A DNA stretch of 64,000 nucleotides from Excoecaria cochinchinensis (GCA_947683425.1 CANTUQ010000077.1:3589001-3653000); one strand, 5' to 3'. Positions 23,399 to 34,379 are shown, counted from the stretch's first letter. Translations and numbers: made by a program. Notes: generated by a model from the sequence alone, not told the origin.

Positions 23399-23610
23399 TG
23401 TAGTGTATACAAAAATTACAAGCTTCCAAAAATACATAGCTGAAGGATTACAAAAAGAAAGATATAAAAAAAGTATCTAAAAGATTACAAAAGATATACA
23501 AAAACAAAAGTTATTCTTCCCAAATCTACACTCCTACTGCGTTGGCCTGACCTGCAGAGACACTCCTAAAAACTCCATTACTTCCACACCTGCATGGATG
23601 AAACACCCAT

Positions 23611-23629
23611 GCTAAGCGATAACGTTTAG
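23611..23629 (-). other. Conserved LTR hairpin (C, 3' LTR)
   Basis: GCTAAGCGATAACGTTTAG, a 6-bp stem with an ATAA loop and one altered arm base. It lies about 500 bp from the PBS-side LTR end once the CACTA element is removed. The same hairpin occurs in every Tekay-like LTR here: 30412-30430, 40604-40622, 47014-47031, 47908-47925 and 62147-62165. Confidence 0.7.
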
Positions 23630-23762
23630 TGTGGAAAAAAACACAAACATGGACGGCCATTCACAATGGTCGTAGAAGCAATCTCATGCATATGCCACAA
23701 GCAAATCATATCATACCGAAAACATAACAATATACATTATGCAAAGCATTAAGTAAAGGTTC

Positions 23763-23765
<3 letters not shown>

Positions 23766-23804
<39 letters not shown>
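23766..23804. repeat. (AT)n microsatellite in C 3' LTR
   Basis: About 19 AT units; the matching 5' LTR tract (44558-44634) is about twice as long. Confidence 0.95.
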
Positions 23805-23808
<4 letters not shown>

Positions 23809-23953
23809 TTATTAAACCAATCAATTCAACAGCAATTAAGAATCACATAAACGCCTACAAACTCATAGTAGTGGATAGCGAATAAACACATTAGTACCCG
23901 TGGGTACGGTCAAAAGCAATTTCTTCATTTTCATCCAAAAACATTTTCACATT

Positions 23954-24070
23954 GAGGATCTTAAATAAGATCTGAACACATTGAGGTTCGCAAGGACCCA
24001 AACGGGGACCTGATTAGGATCCAGAACACATTGGGGCTACAGCTAACAGAACTCTTTAGGCATGCCTAAT
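23954..24070 (-). other. Run of short dyads in Tekay-type LTR (C, 3' copy)
   Basis: Consecutive self-complementary segments within 120 bp: GATCTTAAATAAGATC, a GGTTCGCAAGGACC-like stem, GGACCTGATTAGGATCC, a short CTACAGCT element and TTAGGCATGCCTAA. The same series occurs at 44783-44898, 40979-41092 (E) and 62556-62673 (F). Confidence 0.65.
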
Positions 24071-24271
24071 TATCCACTAATTTGACACTTGCACGCTATG
24101 CAAACACATTTCATAGTTGAAACATAAAATCAACTTATTTTGATAAAGCAAATTACAATTCAATATCATTTCTTAAGTAAGATATCACTAAATAAAGATT
24201 GTAAGCAAAAACAAGTTTAAAAGGGATGAAAAAGATAGAAATCGAAAGCTCAAAATTCAAAACAGGAAGCA

Positions 24272-24570
24272 TTTACACAGCGGTATGACAAAACCTTACC
24301 GCCGTGTAAGACATTCCACATGGTGTTAAGGAAAACCTTACTACCATGTAACCAACCGAGCAAAACCTCCTCAGAAGACAGAATGCATTTACACAGCGGT
24401 ATGACCAAGCCTTACCACCATGTAAAATGCACAAAAGACATTACTCAAAACAGAATGACTTTACATGGCGGTAGGACAAACTCTTACCGTCGTATAAAAT
24501 CACAGACAAGAAAACTTAAACACAGAATACGATCACACGGTGGTATGCCCATTTCATACCGCCGTGTAGA
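24272..24570. repeat. Palindrome array in C 3' LTR
   Basis: Five imperfect palindromes of about 35 bp (starting near 24273, 24317, 24387, 24461 and 24534) with arms of the type TACACGGCGGTA and TACCGCCGTGTA. The last four are 70-74 bp apart. Spacers carry ACAGAATGCATTT-like cores. Several arms have decayed (CATGGTG, GTCGTAT). Confidence 0.85.
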
Positions 24571-25337
24571 TTAACCAAAACCCAGAAATTCAATCAAAAC
24601 TCCCAAAATCACACCCAAACTTCACCTTAGAACAAATCAACAAAACACTTCAACAATACTACTCATAATACCCCTAAGTACATGCTCAACCACATTTATA
24701 CACTCAATTTCTAGCAAATAATCATGATTACACAAATCAAAGAAATTGCACAAATGCAAACATTCCCAAACCTTGATCTCCTTAGCTCCACAAATCAAGG
24801 GGCTGCAGTCCCACTTGCTACTTCTTTCCCCTTGGGCTCTCTAGTAGGTAACTCTGAACAATTAAACCCAAAACACACAAAAATTCAACAAAAGCACCAC
24901 CAACACACAAACCAACTGGAACACCAAAAAGAGAAGAGGAAGAAGAAGAAGAAGGAGAAGAAGGAGAATAAAACTTGCCAATTAACCTCTTGTGTTGTCA
25001 AATTCCACCAACAAGCACCTAAAGAAAACTAGGGCAAGAAGAGGGAAGAAGAAGAAGCAACGGGGATTGGGAGAGGGAAATGGGTGGCTCTCTCTCATTT
25101 TCTCTCTCCTAGTTTATATACCCCTCCTTTTTCTCTTCCTTGCCACATGTCACTTAGCAATTGGTGGTTTTGACAACCACTCTTTTAATTCTTCTAATTC
25201 CTCAACCACAAAAATGCAACCACATAATAAACATAAACATGCAATTGACTCCACACAAACTATCATTAAGGTTTAACACATGCAATAACTCACAAATACA
25301 GGCCCAAAACTACTAGGGTGGGAATCGGGGAGTTACA
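24571..25337 (-). other. U3-side end of C 3' LTR
   Basis: AT-rich LTR sequence with an A/G-rich run (24920-24970) and a pyrimidine-rich run (25090-25140). In the element's sense this is the start of the LTR. It matches 45400-46174. No gene; a frame open across 24724-25032 is not a recognisable protein. Confidence 0.6.
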
Positions 25338-25353
25338 ACTCTCCCCTCCTTAC
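25338..25353 (-). other. Polypurine tract of C
   Basis: AAGGAGGGGAGAGT on the minus strand directly precedes the 3' LTR start. Confidence 0.85.
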
Positions 25354-25380
25354 AAGAATTTTGTCCTTGAAATTCTCACC

Positions 25381-25806
25381 TTAGCTGAACAACTGCGGAT
25401 ACTGAGATCTCATAACCGACTCTGGCTCCTAAGTAGCTTCTTTAACCCCATAGTGCTGCCACAAAACCTTAACCAGTGAAACTTGATTGCTTCTAAGTTG
25501 TCTCACTTCCTGAGCTAAAATAGCTTTTGGTTCTTCGTTATATGAATGATCAGGTTAAATCCTTACATCTTGGACTGATAACACATGAGATGGATCCGAT
25601 CGATAGCGATAAAGCATGGACGCATGGAATATGTCGTGCAACTTAGCCAATTGCAAAGGTAAGGCCAACTTATAGGCAACTAGTCCAATCTTTTCCAAAA
25701 TCTCAAAGGGTCCTACAAATCGGGGACTTTGCTTACCCTTTTTTGCCAAAATGCAAAACTTTTCACCAAGGTGACACTTTAAGAAACACCTTGTCTTCGG
25801 CCTCAA
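25381..25806 (-). pseudogene. pol: Integrase C-terminus and chromodomain of C (broken)
   Basis: The frame 25555-25806 gives the integrase C-terminal module (GPFEILEKIGLVAYKLALP, then LHDIFHASMLYRY). After stop codons, a further stretch ending in TAA at 25381-25383 reads SLVKVLWQHYGVKEAT, then a TAG stop, then PESVMRSQYPQLF. That is the chromodomain of Tekay/Del-type chromoviruses, which targets integration by binding chromatin. The stop replaces the aromatic-cage-type tryptophan usual in ATWE. The chromodomain is the main reason for the Tekay/Del assignment. Confidence 0.85.
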
Positions 25807-25843
25807 ACTGAATGTCTTTCCGCTTCAAGTTGGCATAAGATCT

Positions 25844-26490
25844 CTATCTATCCTTGGCCGCCTTCAAATTTTGTTGTACTACTCGGATCTTCTCTTCGGT
25901 ATCTCTAACCAATTCTTGTCCAACAAAAGAACTCTCAGTTAGCTCGGTCCAATAGACTGGAGTCCTACACTTCTGTCCATATATAACCTCATACGGTGAC
26001 ATTCCAATACTTGCCTGATGACTGTTATTATAGGCAAATTCTATAAGCGACACATATTTATCCCAATTGCCTGACAATTCTAAGGCACAACCCCGAAGCA
26101 TATCTTTTAGAACCTGAATAACCCATTCTGATTGAGGATAAAAAGCCGTACTGAAATTCAATTGAGTACCTAAAGCTATTTGCAACTCTTTCCAAAATTT
26201 TGACGTAAACCTGGAATCCCGATCTGACACAATCGATAAAGGAATGATGTGCAATCTGACCACTTCATTAACATAAATATCTGCTAACTTATCCATTGAA
26301 TAACTCATCCTAATCGGCAGAAAATGCATTGACTTGGTGAGTCGATCAACTATAACCCACACTGAATCATGCTTCCACTGAGTCAAAGGCAAACCCGCTA
26401 TAAAGTCCATGGTAATATCATCCCACGTCATTGAGGGATGGGTAAAGGATTAAGTAGTCCAGATGGAACTTGAGGCTCGGCCTTTACCTG
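25844..26490 (-). pseudogene. pol: Integrase catalytic core of C (broken)
   Basis: The frame to 26431 carries the DDE core: WDDITMDFI with the first Asp, SIVSDRDSRF with the second, and a region around FYPQSEWVIQVLKDML keeping the Glu but lacking about three residues normally found between Q and S (usual form: PQTDGQSER). Further on are NNSHQASIGMSPYEVIYG and the CRTPVYWTE block. Integrase inserts the cDNA copy into host DNA. A 2-bp loss at about 26430 shifts it out of frame with the zinc-binding part upstream, and another shift near 25840 separates it from the C-terminus. Confidence 0.9.
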
Positions 26491-27426
26491 CTAACAGATC
26501 AAACACTTAGACACAAACACCACAATATCTCTCTTTATCCCTTGCCACCAATAAAACTGCTTCAAATCCCGATACATCTTCTCACTATCAGGATACATGG
26601 AAAAAATCGTAGCGTGTGCCTCACGCAAAAGCTTCTTCTTTAACTCATTATCACTTGGCACACACAAACGATTTCTATACATAAGCATCCCATCCAATAT
26701 CGAAAACTTAGATTGCTTACCATTCTGAACCTCCCTCAACACTTGTTGCAACTTCAGATCATCTTTCTGAGCATCCACTATCAGCTGCCTCAAAGAAGGC
26801 TTAACTTTCAACTGAGCAACCAAAGCTCCTTCCAAATCTAGCCTCCACTTACAATGCTGCGGCACTAAAGCCGACATCGATTTCCTGCTCAAAGCATCAA
26901 CGACAACATTCGCCTTACCCGGGCGGTACTCTAAAATACAATAATAATTTTTAAATAGTTCCAACCAACGACGCTGCCTCAAATTCAACTCTTTCTACTT
27001 GAGGAGATACTTTAAACTCTTGTGGTCAGTAAAAATCCTACACGTCTCCCTATACAGATAATGCCGCCAAATCTTGAAAGCAAAAATCACAGCAGCCAAT
27101 TCTAGGTCATGCGTTGGATAATTCCTTTCATGAGGCTTCAACTAACGGGATGCATAGGCCACAACTTTACCTTCTTGCATCAGAACACAACCAAGTCCAA
27201 CTCTTGAAGCATCGATGTACATCACATACTCTTTACCTGAAACGGGTTGAGCAAGCACAGGAGCCTCAATCAATAAACTCTTCAGCTGCTCAAAACAAGC
27301 CTGACATTTGTCGGACCATTCAAATTTCACTCTTTTTCGAAGAAGTCTTGTCTTAGGTGCGGTAATAACTGAAAACCCCTTTACAAACCGTCTATAATAC
27401 CCAGCCAAATCCAGAAAGCTTCTCAC
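26491..27426 (-). pseudogene. pol: RNase H and integrase zinc-binding region of C (broken)
   Basis: One reading frame with stops. 27142-27426 covers the RT-RNase H connection and start of RNase H (FLDLAGYYRRFVKGFS, then FEWSDKCQACFEQLK, then YIDASRVGLGCVL, in which the first catalytic Asp is kept). After an in-frame TAG the FTDHKSLKYL block follows, then a second TAG before LNLRQRRWLELFKNY. The integrase zinc-binding segment reads REAH...KMYRDLKQFYWWQGIKRD...SKCLIC; a Tyr replaces the second His of the HHCC site. The frame ends in a TAG at 26491-26493 in place of a glutamine codon. Confidence 0.88.
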
Positions 27427-28004
27427 TTTAGGTACATTCCTAGGTGCCTTCTAATTCACAATAGCCTCAATCTTCACCGGATCAACTCAAATTCCCTCTA
27501 CAGAAATGATATGGCCCAAGAAGGACACTTCCTTAAGCCAAAAATCACACTTACTTAGCTTTGCAAACAATTGGTTATCCCTCAAAACCTGAAGCACTAT
27601 CCGAAGATGCTCTTCATGCTCACTCTCATTCTTCGAGTAAACCAGGATATCATCAATGATACCACTACAAATCGATCGAGATATGGCCGAAATACTCTGT
27701 TCTTCAAATCTATAAAACTTAATGGTGCATTGGTCAGTCCAAATGGCATCACAAGAAACTCATAGTGACCATATCGCATCCAAAAAGCAGTCTTAACCAC
27801 ATCCGCATCCTTAACCCAAATCTGATAATATCCAGACCGTAGATCAATCTTGAAAAAGATTCCAGCTCCTCTTTGCTGATCAAATAAGTCCTCAATTCTC
27901 GGCAACGGATACTTATTCTTCATAGTAACCTTATTGATCTGTCGATAATCGATACACATCCTTAACGTCCCATCCTTTTTCTTCACAAACAGAACCGAAT
28001 ACAT
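27427..28004 (-). pseudogene. pol: Reverse transcriptase core of C (frameshifted)
   Basis: The frame 27597-28004 holds SVLFVKKKDGTLRMCIDYRQ, then NKYPLPRIEDLFDQ, FFKIDLRSGYYQIWV, and YEFLVMPFGLTNAP. RT copies element RNA into DNA. The active-site strand is split by a frameshift: the frame drifts just before the YxDD box, and IDDILVYSKNE is readable in a neighbouring frame at about 27630-27665. Further downstream (27430-27590) RT thumb sequence continues with additional stops. Confidence 0.9.
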
Positions 28005-29010
28005 TGGGTCTGATAAAGCCTTTATCTAATAGCTCCTGTAATTGAGTTTTAAGTTCCCTTAATTCCATAGGAGCCATTCGATAAGGTGCCTTAGAAATAA
28101 GAACGGTACCTGGCAATATCTCTATGGACAACTCCACCTCTCTCTCTAGAGGTAACCCAGGCAACTCACTGGGAAACACATCCTCAAACTCTTTAACCAC
28201 TGGAATGTCCTCAATATTAACTTGACTGCATTTAGAATCCAATAACAAAGTAAAAAATACCTCACAACCTTTCCTTATAAACTGCCTAGCTTGCATGGCT
28301 AAAATAACATCGATTAAAGAACCAAAACCCATACCTTTCATCACAACCGAAGACTAATCTCTATTCTGAAGCACTACGGTCTTTCTATGAAAATCTACTA
28401 CTGCTTGGTGCTTAGATAACTAATCCATTCCCAAAATCAAGTCAAACTCCTAAAAAGGCAAATTAATCAAATCTGCTGAAAATTCTATTACTTGAACCAG
28501 GAGGGGGCAATTCCTAAACACTCTACTCACATTGACACTATGCCCTAAAGGACTAGTTACACAAATCTCATAATCTAACTGGTCCACTTCAGGCAACTTA
28601 TCATATAATTTATTAGAACACAGGTATGAGTGTGTGGAACTAAGGTCAATTAGAGCATACAGTTCAGTATCACAGAGTAAGAACTTACCTGCAATCACAT
28701 TAGGCGCATCCTGCTCTTCCCAAGCTCTCATGGCATAGGCCCTTACTAGTGGCATCTGAGGACGATCCACTGACTCTGATAGAGTTCCTTCTCTAAGCCG
28801 ACCACCTCGACCTCTACCTCTGCCCCTACCCCAACTAGCTTGAGGGGCATTAGACCCCGATCGGTTGGCCTCTTGTTCATCCTGAGTGTTCTCGCTCAAC
28901 TTGGGACAATTTTCCGAGAAATGATTCGTGCTTTCACAGCAGAAACACCATCTAGTTAGCCAATGGCACTCGCCCTTGTGGCGCTTACCATAATGAGAAC
29001 ACTCAGGCAC
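28005..29010 (-). pseudogene. pol: Zinc knuckle, protease and N-terminal RT of C (broken)
   Basis: From the right: a CCHC knuckle CFCCESTNHFSENC that binds RNA, then an Arg/Gly-rich linker, then the aspartic protease region (LYALIDLSSTHSYL). The protease signature is usually D-S/T-G; here it reads DLS, so the catalytic triplet is lost. Past three in-frame stops (near 28450, 28422 and 28350; one replaces Trp in GMDWLS) comes the protease-RT linker and RT N-terminus (APYRMAPMELRELKTQLQELLDKGFIRP). A frameshift near 28000 separates this from the RT core. Confidence 0.85.
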
Positions 29011-29895
29011 AACCTCACTTCTACCACTAGAACCACCTCTACCAATACCATCCTACCCCTTGTAGCTGGACTAGCAGATGACTCATCCTGAGGATTTGCA
29101 TGCGAGTTCCTTGATCTCTTACCCGGAGATGAACCTCCACGAGGAGGATTCCTTCTTTGAGCTCTATCCCTCAACACCGATTTAGATCTCTCTACACGCA
29201 GAGCTGCTTGGACAATCTGGTAATAACTAACTGCAGGGGCACTCATCAAAGATATCAATATGGCCCTCAAAGACTCATTCAACACCTTTAAAATGTTGAC
29301 ACCGAAAATCTTCTGTTAAAATACCCGGAGGAGCATACTTACGAAGCCGATTAAATTCCTTCTCATACTCAACTACTAACATCGCTCTCTGCTTAAGACT
29401 TATAAATTGAGCCCACTTAGCCTCTTTATGAGCTTTGATCACATACTTATTAGTGAACTCTTTTACAAAGAACTTCCACTTGACCGGGTCTGGCAATTAA
29501 GGATTCCTACAGACCAACTTCCACCAATCGTACGCTGAACCTTGGAGTAACGCTACCATACATTCCACCTGCCTATCCAGAGGGTAGTGGATCTCTTTTA
29601 AAACCCTCTCAACCTTCTCAATCCATTTCTCTGCCAACTCCGATTCAGCCAAACTCGTTCCATAGAAATCTTTCGCCCCAGCCTTCCTTATACTCTCTAT
29701 CGAGGCTCTCGGAGTAGTAACCCTCTCTAACACCCGAGCCATGTCTTGGGATATCTTCAACATTGCCTCAAAAGGCATGGCTGTGGCCTCAGGTTGCACC
29801 CTAGCTGGCTGAGCCGGACCAAACACCGATGGATCTTGCTCTTGGGGATTAGCGCTCTCAGCTGACCCCTTGAGGGATCCACGCACAGACTCCAT
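28956..29895 (-). pseudogene. gag: Gag of C (broken)
   Basis: Starts at ATG 29893-29895 about 90 bp from the PBS. An N-terminal spacer is followed by the Gag core: DFYGTSLAESELAEKWIEKV, then YDWWKLV; after an in-frame TAA at 29497-29499 it continues with VKWKFFVKEFTNKY and FISLKQRAMLVVEYEKEF. A frameshift near 29280 leads to LNESLRAIL and a basic linker, then a second frameshift near 29000 leads to the zinc knuckle. Gag would form the particle; this copy cannot give a full-length product. Confidence 0.85.
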
Positions 29896-29986
29896 ATACT
29901 ACAAACATAAAGACATCTGTATTAGGCCCATACAGTCTTAAACATATATCTATATCCTATGATCGTCCAGAAATGCATAAACTTAG

Positions 29987-29998
29987 GCTCTGATACCA
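29987..29998 (-). other. Primer-binding site of C (initiator tRNA-Met)
   Basis: TGGTATCAGAGC on the minus strand, five bases inside the 5' LTR end, complementary to the 3' end of plant initiator tRNA-Met. Confidence 0.93.
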
Positions 29999-30003
29999 AA
30001 AAT

Positions 30004-30547
30004 TGTAACACCCCACATCCATACATAAGGGAGCTCATCCATTGAAGGAGTGAACACCCGTATGGATAAGGGTATCACTAGACAAGCCATAACCAAGCAT
30101 AGACAAAAATAAATAAAGATAGTAGAGGAAGTTAAAACATAAATCTCAAAATTCTTTCATTGATATAACCAAAAGTCATTACGAATCATGACAATACAAA
30201 GGTACCTATACAAAAATTACAAGCTTCCAAAAATATATAGATGAAGGATTATAATAAGAAAGATACAAAAAAAGTATCCAAAAGATTACAAAAGATATAC
30301 AAAAATAAAAGCTATTCTTCCCAAATCTGCACTCCTACTGCGTTGGCCTGACCTGCAAAGACACTCCCAAAAACTCCACTACTTTCGCACTTGCACGGAT
30401 GAAACACCCGTGCTCAGTGATAACGCTTAGTGGGGAAAAAAATGCAAACATGGACGGCCATTCAAAATCGTTATAGAAGCAATCTCATGCATATGCCACA
30501 AGCAAATCATATCATACTGAAAACATAACAATATACATCATGCAAAG
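30004..30547 (-). repeat. 5' LTR of C, PBS-side segment
   Basis: Matches 18915-19118 plus 23406-23747 of the 3' LTR and gives the CACTA-free site. Includes the conserved hairpin at 30412-30430. It ends at the CAAAG target (30543-30547) where D inserted and continues at 44542. Confidence 0.92.
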
Positions 30548-31599
30548 TATGACGTATGCGAACCCCGCTTGGCATCAGGGTCGCTCTCGAGAGTCCGCTT
30601 TTAGGACCCGAGACAGGATGGAGGTACATTAAAACTCGTGAAAGCTGATCGCTTCGCAATGGACAGGGATTCACTACCATTCCATTGTTGGCAATCAACT
30701 TACAAGGGCGTCTGCTGTGTATCATAAGGTAGGTATCACGGAGTCGCTACCCAATAAAACATTAGGCAATAAATTCTAACCTTATGAGGCCAAAACTAGA
30801 GAGAGTTCGGGACCTCACTCTTATTCATACCTTTGGTTAACATTATATGAATGAGTTTTTAGAGTCAATTATTTTATCTCTCTTCTCACATGCAAGTAAA
30901 TTAAAGCGCATTACAAACACACAAAAAAGTAATAAATAAAGTGATAAATATAATTACAATTATCAAAAAATAAATGCGAAATCCATAATAGTGATAGAAT
31001 GAAAATACATACATAAATCGGGACATTCATTTAGATGAGAACATTGGTTCTCAACTACTTATTTTACAAAAAAAGTCCAGAGCTCTCAAACTGACTTCAT
31101 GAAAAAGGACGAAGTGATCTCGTTTTAATGAAAACATGAACCTTTCGTTTTTGGGATGAAAATGAGGACATTGGTCCAGTTTTATTAAAAAAATTTCAAT
31201 TTTAGTAGAAAACATTTTTTGTGATGGTTCTTTTTAAGTGCGGTCGAAAAACCTTTATTAGTACAGTCCTCAAATAAATGAAAGAAAATAAAACAATAAT
31301 TAATACATATCTCAAAATAATAAATAAATCCTAAACTATTCGCCCCGACCGTGCTTCGCCTAGCTCCATGGATGAGTCGCATGCTCCTCGCGTTTGCGGT
31401 CACGACATAAAATAATATTGGACAATAATGGATTAAATTAAACTAAGTGATAAATAAATAAATAAATAAATAAATAATTGAATGAAATAAATTGAGAAAA
31501 ATAATTGATCTGATATAGTGGAAGTAAAGTAAACTGACGGAATTAATGAATATAAAACACAAATGACATAATTATAATGATCACTGACAATAAAAAATA

Positions 31600-31678
31600 A
31601 TAATTATAGCAGTAATAATGATACTAAATAATAACAGTGAAAACAACATTCATTCACACAATGATAATAATAACATAA

Positions 31679-31752
<74 letters not shown>

Positions 31753-31829
31753 TAAAAAACATAAAATAATGATAATAATAACGATAATGACAATCACACA
31801 ACAATAATAATCATAACAATAACGTTAAC

Positions 31830-31873
<44 letters not shown>

Positions 31874-31924
31874 AATAATAATAATAATAATAACAACAAT
31901 AATCACAATAATAATAACAAATAC

Positions 31925-31975
<51 letters not shown>

Positions 31976-32007
31976 CAATAATCACAATAATAATAACAAA
32001 TACTAAA

Positions 32008-32092
<85 letters not shown>

Positions 32093-32151
32093 CAACACAA
32101 CACAATAAAAGTAATAATAATAATAATAATGATAATATAAAATGAATAGAA

Positions 32152-32200
<49 letters not shown>

Positions 32201-32305
32201 ACAATAACAATAAAAAAAATCATAATAATAATAATAATAATAATAATATAAAATAAACATAACACAATCATACTAAAAATAAATAAATAAAATAAAAATA
32301 ATAAC

Positions 32306-32348
<43 letters not shown>

Positions 32349-32395
32349 GTAATATAAAATAATATTAATTAATTAATAATAATATAAAATAAAAA
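31600..32395. repeat. AAT/AAC microsatellite field in D 3' LTR
   Basis: Several long (AAT)n runs (about 31680-31750, 31927-31970, 32007-32090, 32155-32195 and 32304-32347) and an (AAC)n run at 31832-31870, separated by short imperfect stretches. A segment around CAATAATCACAATAATAATA is itself repeated. Confidence 0.93.
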
Positions 32396-32404
32396 AATAT
32401 AACC

Positions 32405-32720
32405 ACTCAACGGTTTTCTTCATTGGAGCTGCCGGTGGTCGACACCACCGTCACTGGAGGACAGATCACCATGCCCGGAGTTCGTCGCCGTCGATCACGT
32501 GCTGGAAGGAGGCAGGGGTTGGTCGGAAAATGCCCTAGAACGTCGCGGCTCCACCTTCTCCGATCTTCTTCTTGCCGGCGAGTGCGGCCGATCGGTGGCC
32601 ACCGCCTAGTTCGTCCGGGTCTCCTCAGTCTTCTGGTGGGGCGCGTGCAGCGGTCCGACGCTGTGGGTGGCCGGCGGCGCCCCCTCCTTCTTCCCCTCTC
32701 TTTCCCCTTTTCTGGTTTCA
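32405..32720 (-). promoter_or_regulatory. GC-rich block in D 3' LTR
   Basis: A GC-rich block at the edge of the microsatellite field, followed on plus by a pyrimidine-rich run to about 32930. The 5' LTR has the same block at 43668-43985. Frames open here on both strands match no known protein and differ by indels between copies. It may be the promoter/R region, or captured DNA. Confidence 0.4.
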
Positions 32721-33269
32721 CGTCCCTGCTCCGTTCCTTTTCCTAGGTCTCATTTTTATCTCTTTTTCCTCTCTCTATTTCCTTATTCTTTCTTTCTTTG
32801 GTCTCTTGCCCTCTGTCCCTTAGCCTGCTCTCTATTTCCCTCTCTCTCTCTTTATTTTTTCTTTCTTTTGTTTTGCTTCTTGCTCTCTGCCGGCCCCTCT
32901 CCTCTCTAATTTCTTCATCTTTTTCTTTTTATACCCCGAATTTAGGTAGGTTTAGCCCCTTAATTTCCTCCTTGATTTCTCCATAATTTTTGACTTTTTA
33001 ATTTATTTTAACTTACTTAAATTATCCCATATTAATTAAACACTCCATATTTATTTTCTTTTTTTTAACTTTAATTATCCTACAATATTAACTAATTAAT
33101 TTAACCTAATATATTTTTTTATTTTTTATTTTTTATATTTTTTTCGGAGAAATTATCAAGTTTGCCTGAAAGACCCATCTAAAACCCTCCAGATAGAGAG
33201 CCAAAATGCTTTCATTCTTTGTCCATATTTGAATAAATATTATCCTTGACTCAGGACCCGGTGTTTACA

Positions 33270-33286
33270 GTTGCCCCCAATTTTGG
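33270..33286 (-). other. Polypurine tract of D
   Basis: CCAAAATTGGGGGCAAC on the minus strand directly precedes the 3' LTR start. Confidence 0.87.
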
Positions 33287-33539
33287 GGAAGCTAGTGCAT
33301 AGACGCCTAGGTGAGCCAAAATTTAGCGAAGAAGGAAAGAAGTGCATACCTGAGGATACTTGAGGCAGACCTTACCTTTTTGCTAAGGAAATCGTCTCTC
33401 ACTGCCTACACTGTGGAGCGATCATCATTCTTCCATATTGTACCACTTACAAAATGTGAGTGCCATCCTCGAATGGCAATGCGCCGAGTCGGCTCCAGAC
33501 TTACAAAATGCAGGAAGTGCTCTCTTGAGCTGCACTGAG

Positions 33540-34275
33540 TCGCTAACAAGACTAAAAAGTGCGAGTGTTCTTGAATATCATCGAGCCGTTATATAGGCTA
33601 CAAAGTGATTGCACCGAATCGCTGACAAGATTACAAAGTGCTGATAGTCGTGAATATCACCGAGCCATTATCTAAGCTACAAAGTGATCACACTGAATCG
33701 CTGACAAGATTACAAAGTGCTGATGGTTCTGAATATCACCGAGCCGTTATCTAGGCTACAAAGTGATTGCATCGAATCGCTGACAAGATTACAAAGTGCG
33801 GATGTTCTGAATATCACTGAGTCGTTATCTAGGCTATAAAGTGATTGTACCAAATCACTGATAAGATTACAAAGTGTAGATGTTCTGATTATCACCGAGC
33901 CGTTATCTAGGCTACGAAGTGATTGCATCGAATCGCTGACAAGATTACAAAGTGCGGATGTTCTGAATATCACCGAGCCGTTATCTAGGCTACAAACTGA
34001 TTACATCGAATCGTTAACAAGATTACAAAGTACGGAGGTTTTGAATATCGCTAAGCCATTATCTAGGCTACAAAGTGATTGCACCGAATCGCTGATAAGA
34101 TTACAAAGTGCAGATGTTCTGAATATCACTGAGCCGTTATGTAGGCTACAAAGTGATTGCACCGAATCGCTCACAAGATTACAAAGTGTGGATGTTCTTG
34201 ATTATCACCGAGCATGCTACAAAGTGATTGCAGTAAATCACTGATAAGATTACAAAGTGCGAGGGCCATCCTCAG
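33540..34275 (-). repeat. Tandem repeat array in D 3' UTR, about 84-bp unit
   Basis: Eight to nine copies of a unit with ATTACAAAGTGCGGATGTTC, TGAATATCACCGAGCCGTTA and TCTAGGCTACAAAGTGATTG. The array is bracketed by two copies of a longer block with CCAGACTTACAAAATGCAGG (about 33495 and 34297). Confidence 0.88.
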
Positions 34276-34379
34276 ATGGTGATGAAAGTCTGCTCCAGAC
34301 TTACAAAATGCAGGAAGTGCTCTCTTGAGCTGCACTGAGTCGCTGACAAGGCTATGAAGTATGGGAATTGTTTTTCTGA

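Larger units (their letters stand above)
19119..23405 (-). mobile_element. Non-autonomous CACTA (En/Spm-type) transposon, 4,287 bp
   Basis: The ends are CACTACAAGAAAATT (19119) and its near-inverse AAAATTCTTGTAGTG (23405), flanked by the 3-bp duplication TAT (19116-19118 and 23406-23408). These are CACTA hallmarks. Long subterminal regions (19133-19690 and 22110-23398) are packed with AGCAACGGAA/TTCCGTTGCT motifs in both orientations. No transposase is present; one possible terminal exon remains at 19962-20089. The middle holds AT-rich DNA with no gene and a GC-rich block at 21490-22075. It needs a transposase in trans. Strand is assigned from the exon remnant. Confidence 0.92.
18915..25337 (-). 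repeat. 3' LTR of C (CACTA-interrupted)
   Basis: Read on plus it starts TGTAACACCCCATACCC and ends GGGGAGTTACA. Landmarks match the 5' LTR copy: a hairpin at 23611-23629, an (AT)n tract at 23766-23804, a run of short dyads at 23954-24070 and a palindrome array at 24272-24570. The CACTA element at 19119-23405 is absent from the other LTR copy, where the uninterrupted site reads GTACCTATACAAAA near 30201-30214. Confidence 0.92.
30548..33269 (-). repeat. 3' LTR of D
   Basis: Read on plus it begins TATGACGTATGCGAACC (a decayed form of the TGTAACGCTCGCAAACC at 39268) and ends GACCCGGTGTTTACA. It holds an AAT/AAC microsatellite field at 31600-32395 and a GC-rich block at 32405-32720. The rest is AT-rich without genes. 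It keeps the E-free target (ACTAAGTGATAAATAA near 31431). Confidence 0.9.

Noticed and set aside
24724..25276. Possible host gene fragment near the C LTR end (also 45553-45855)
   Set aside because: Present in both LTRs of C at the same place, so it is LTR sequence; the frames are Lys/Gln-rich by composition.
32407..32909. Arg/Pro-rich and Ser/Phe/Leu-rich frames in the GC-rich and pyrimidine-rich blocks of D's LTRs (also 43702-44305)
   Set aside because: Open on both strands by composition; frames differ by indels between the two LTRs and no homology is recognisable.
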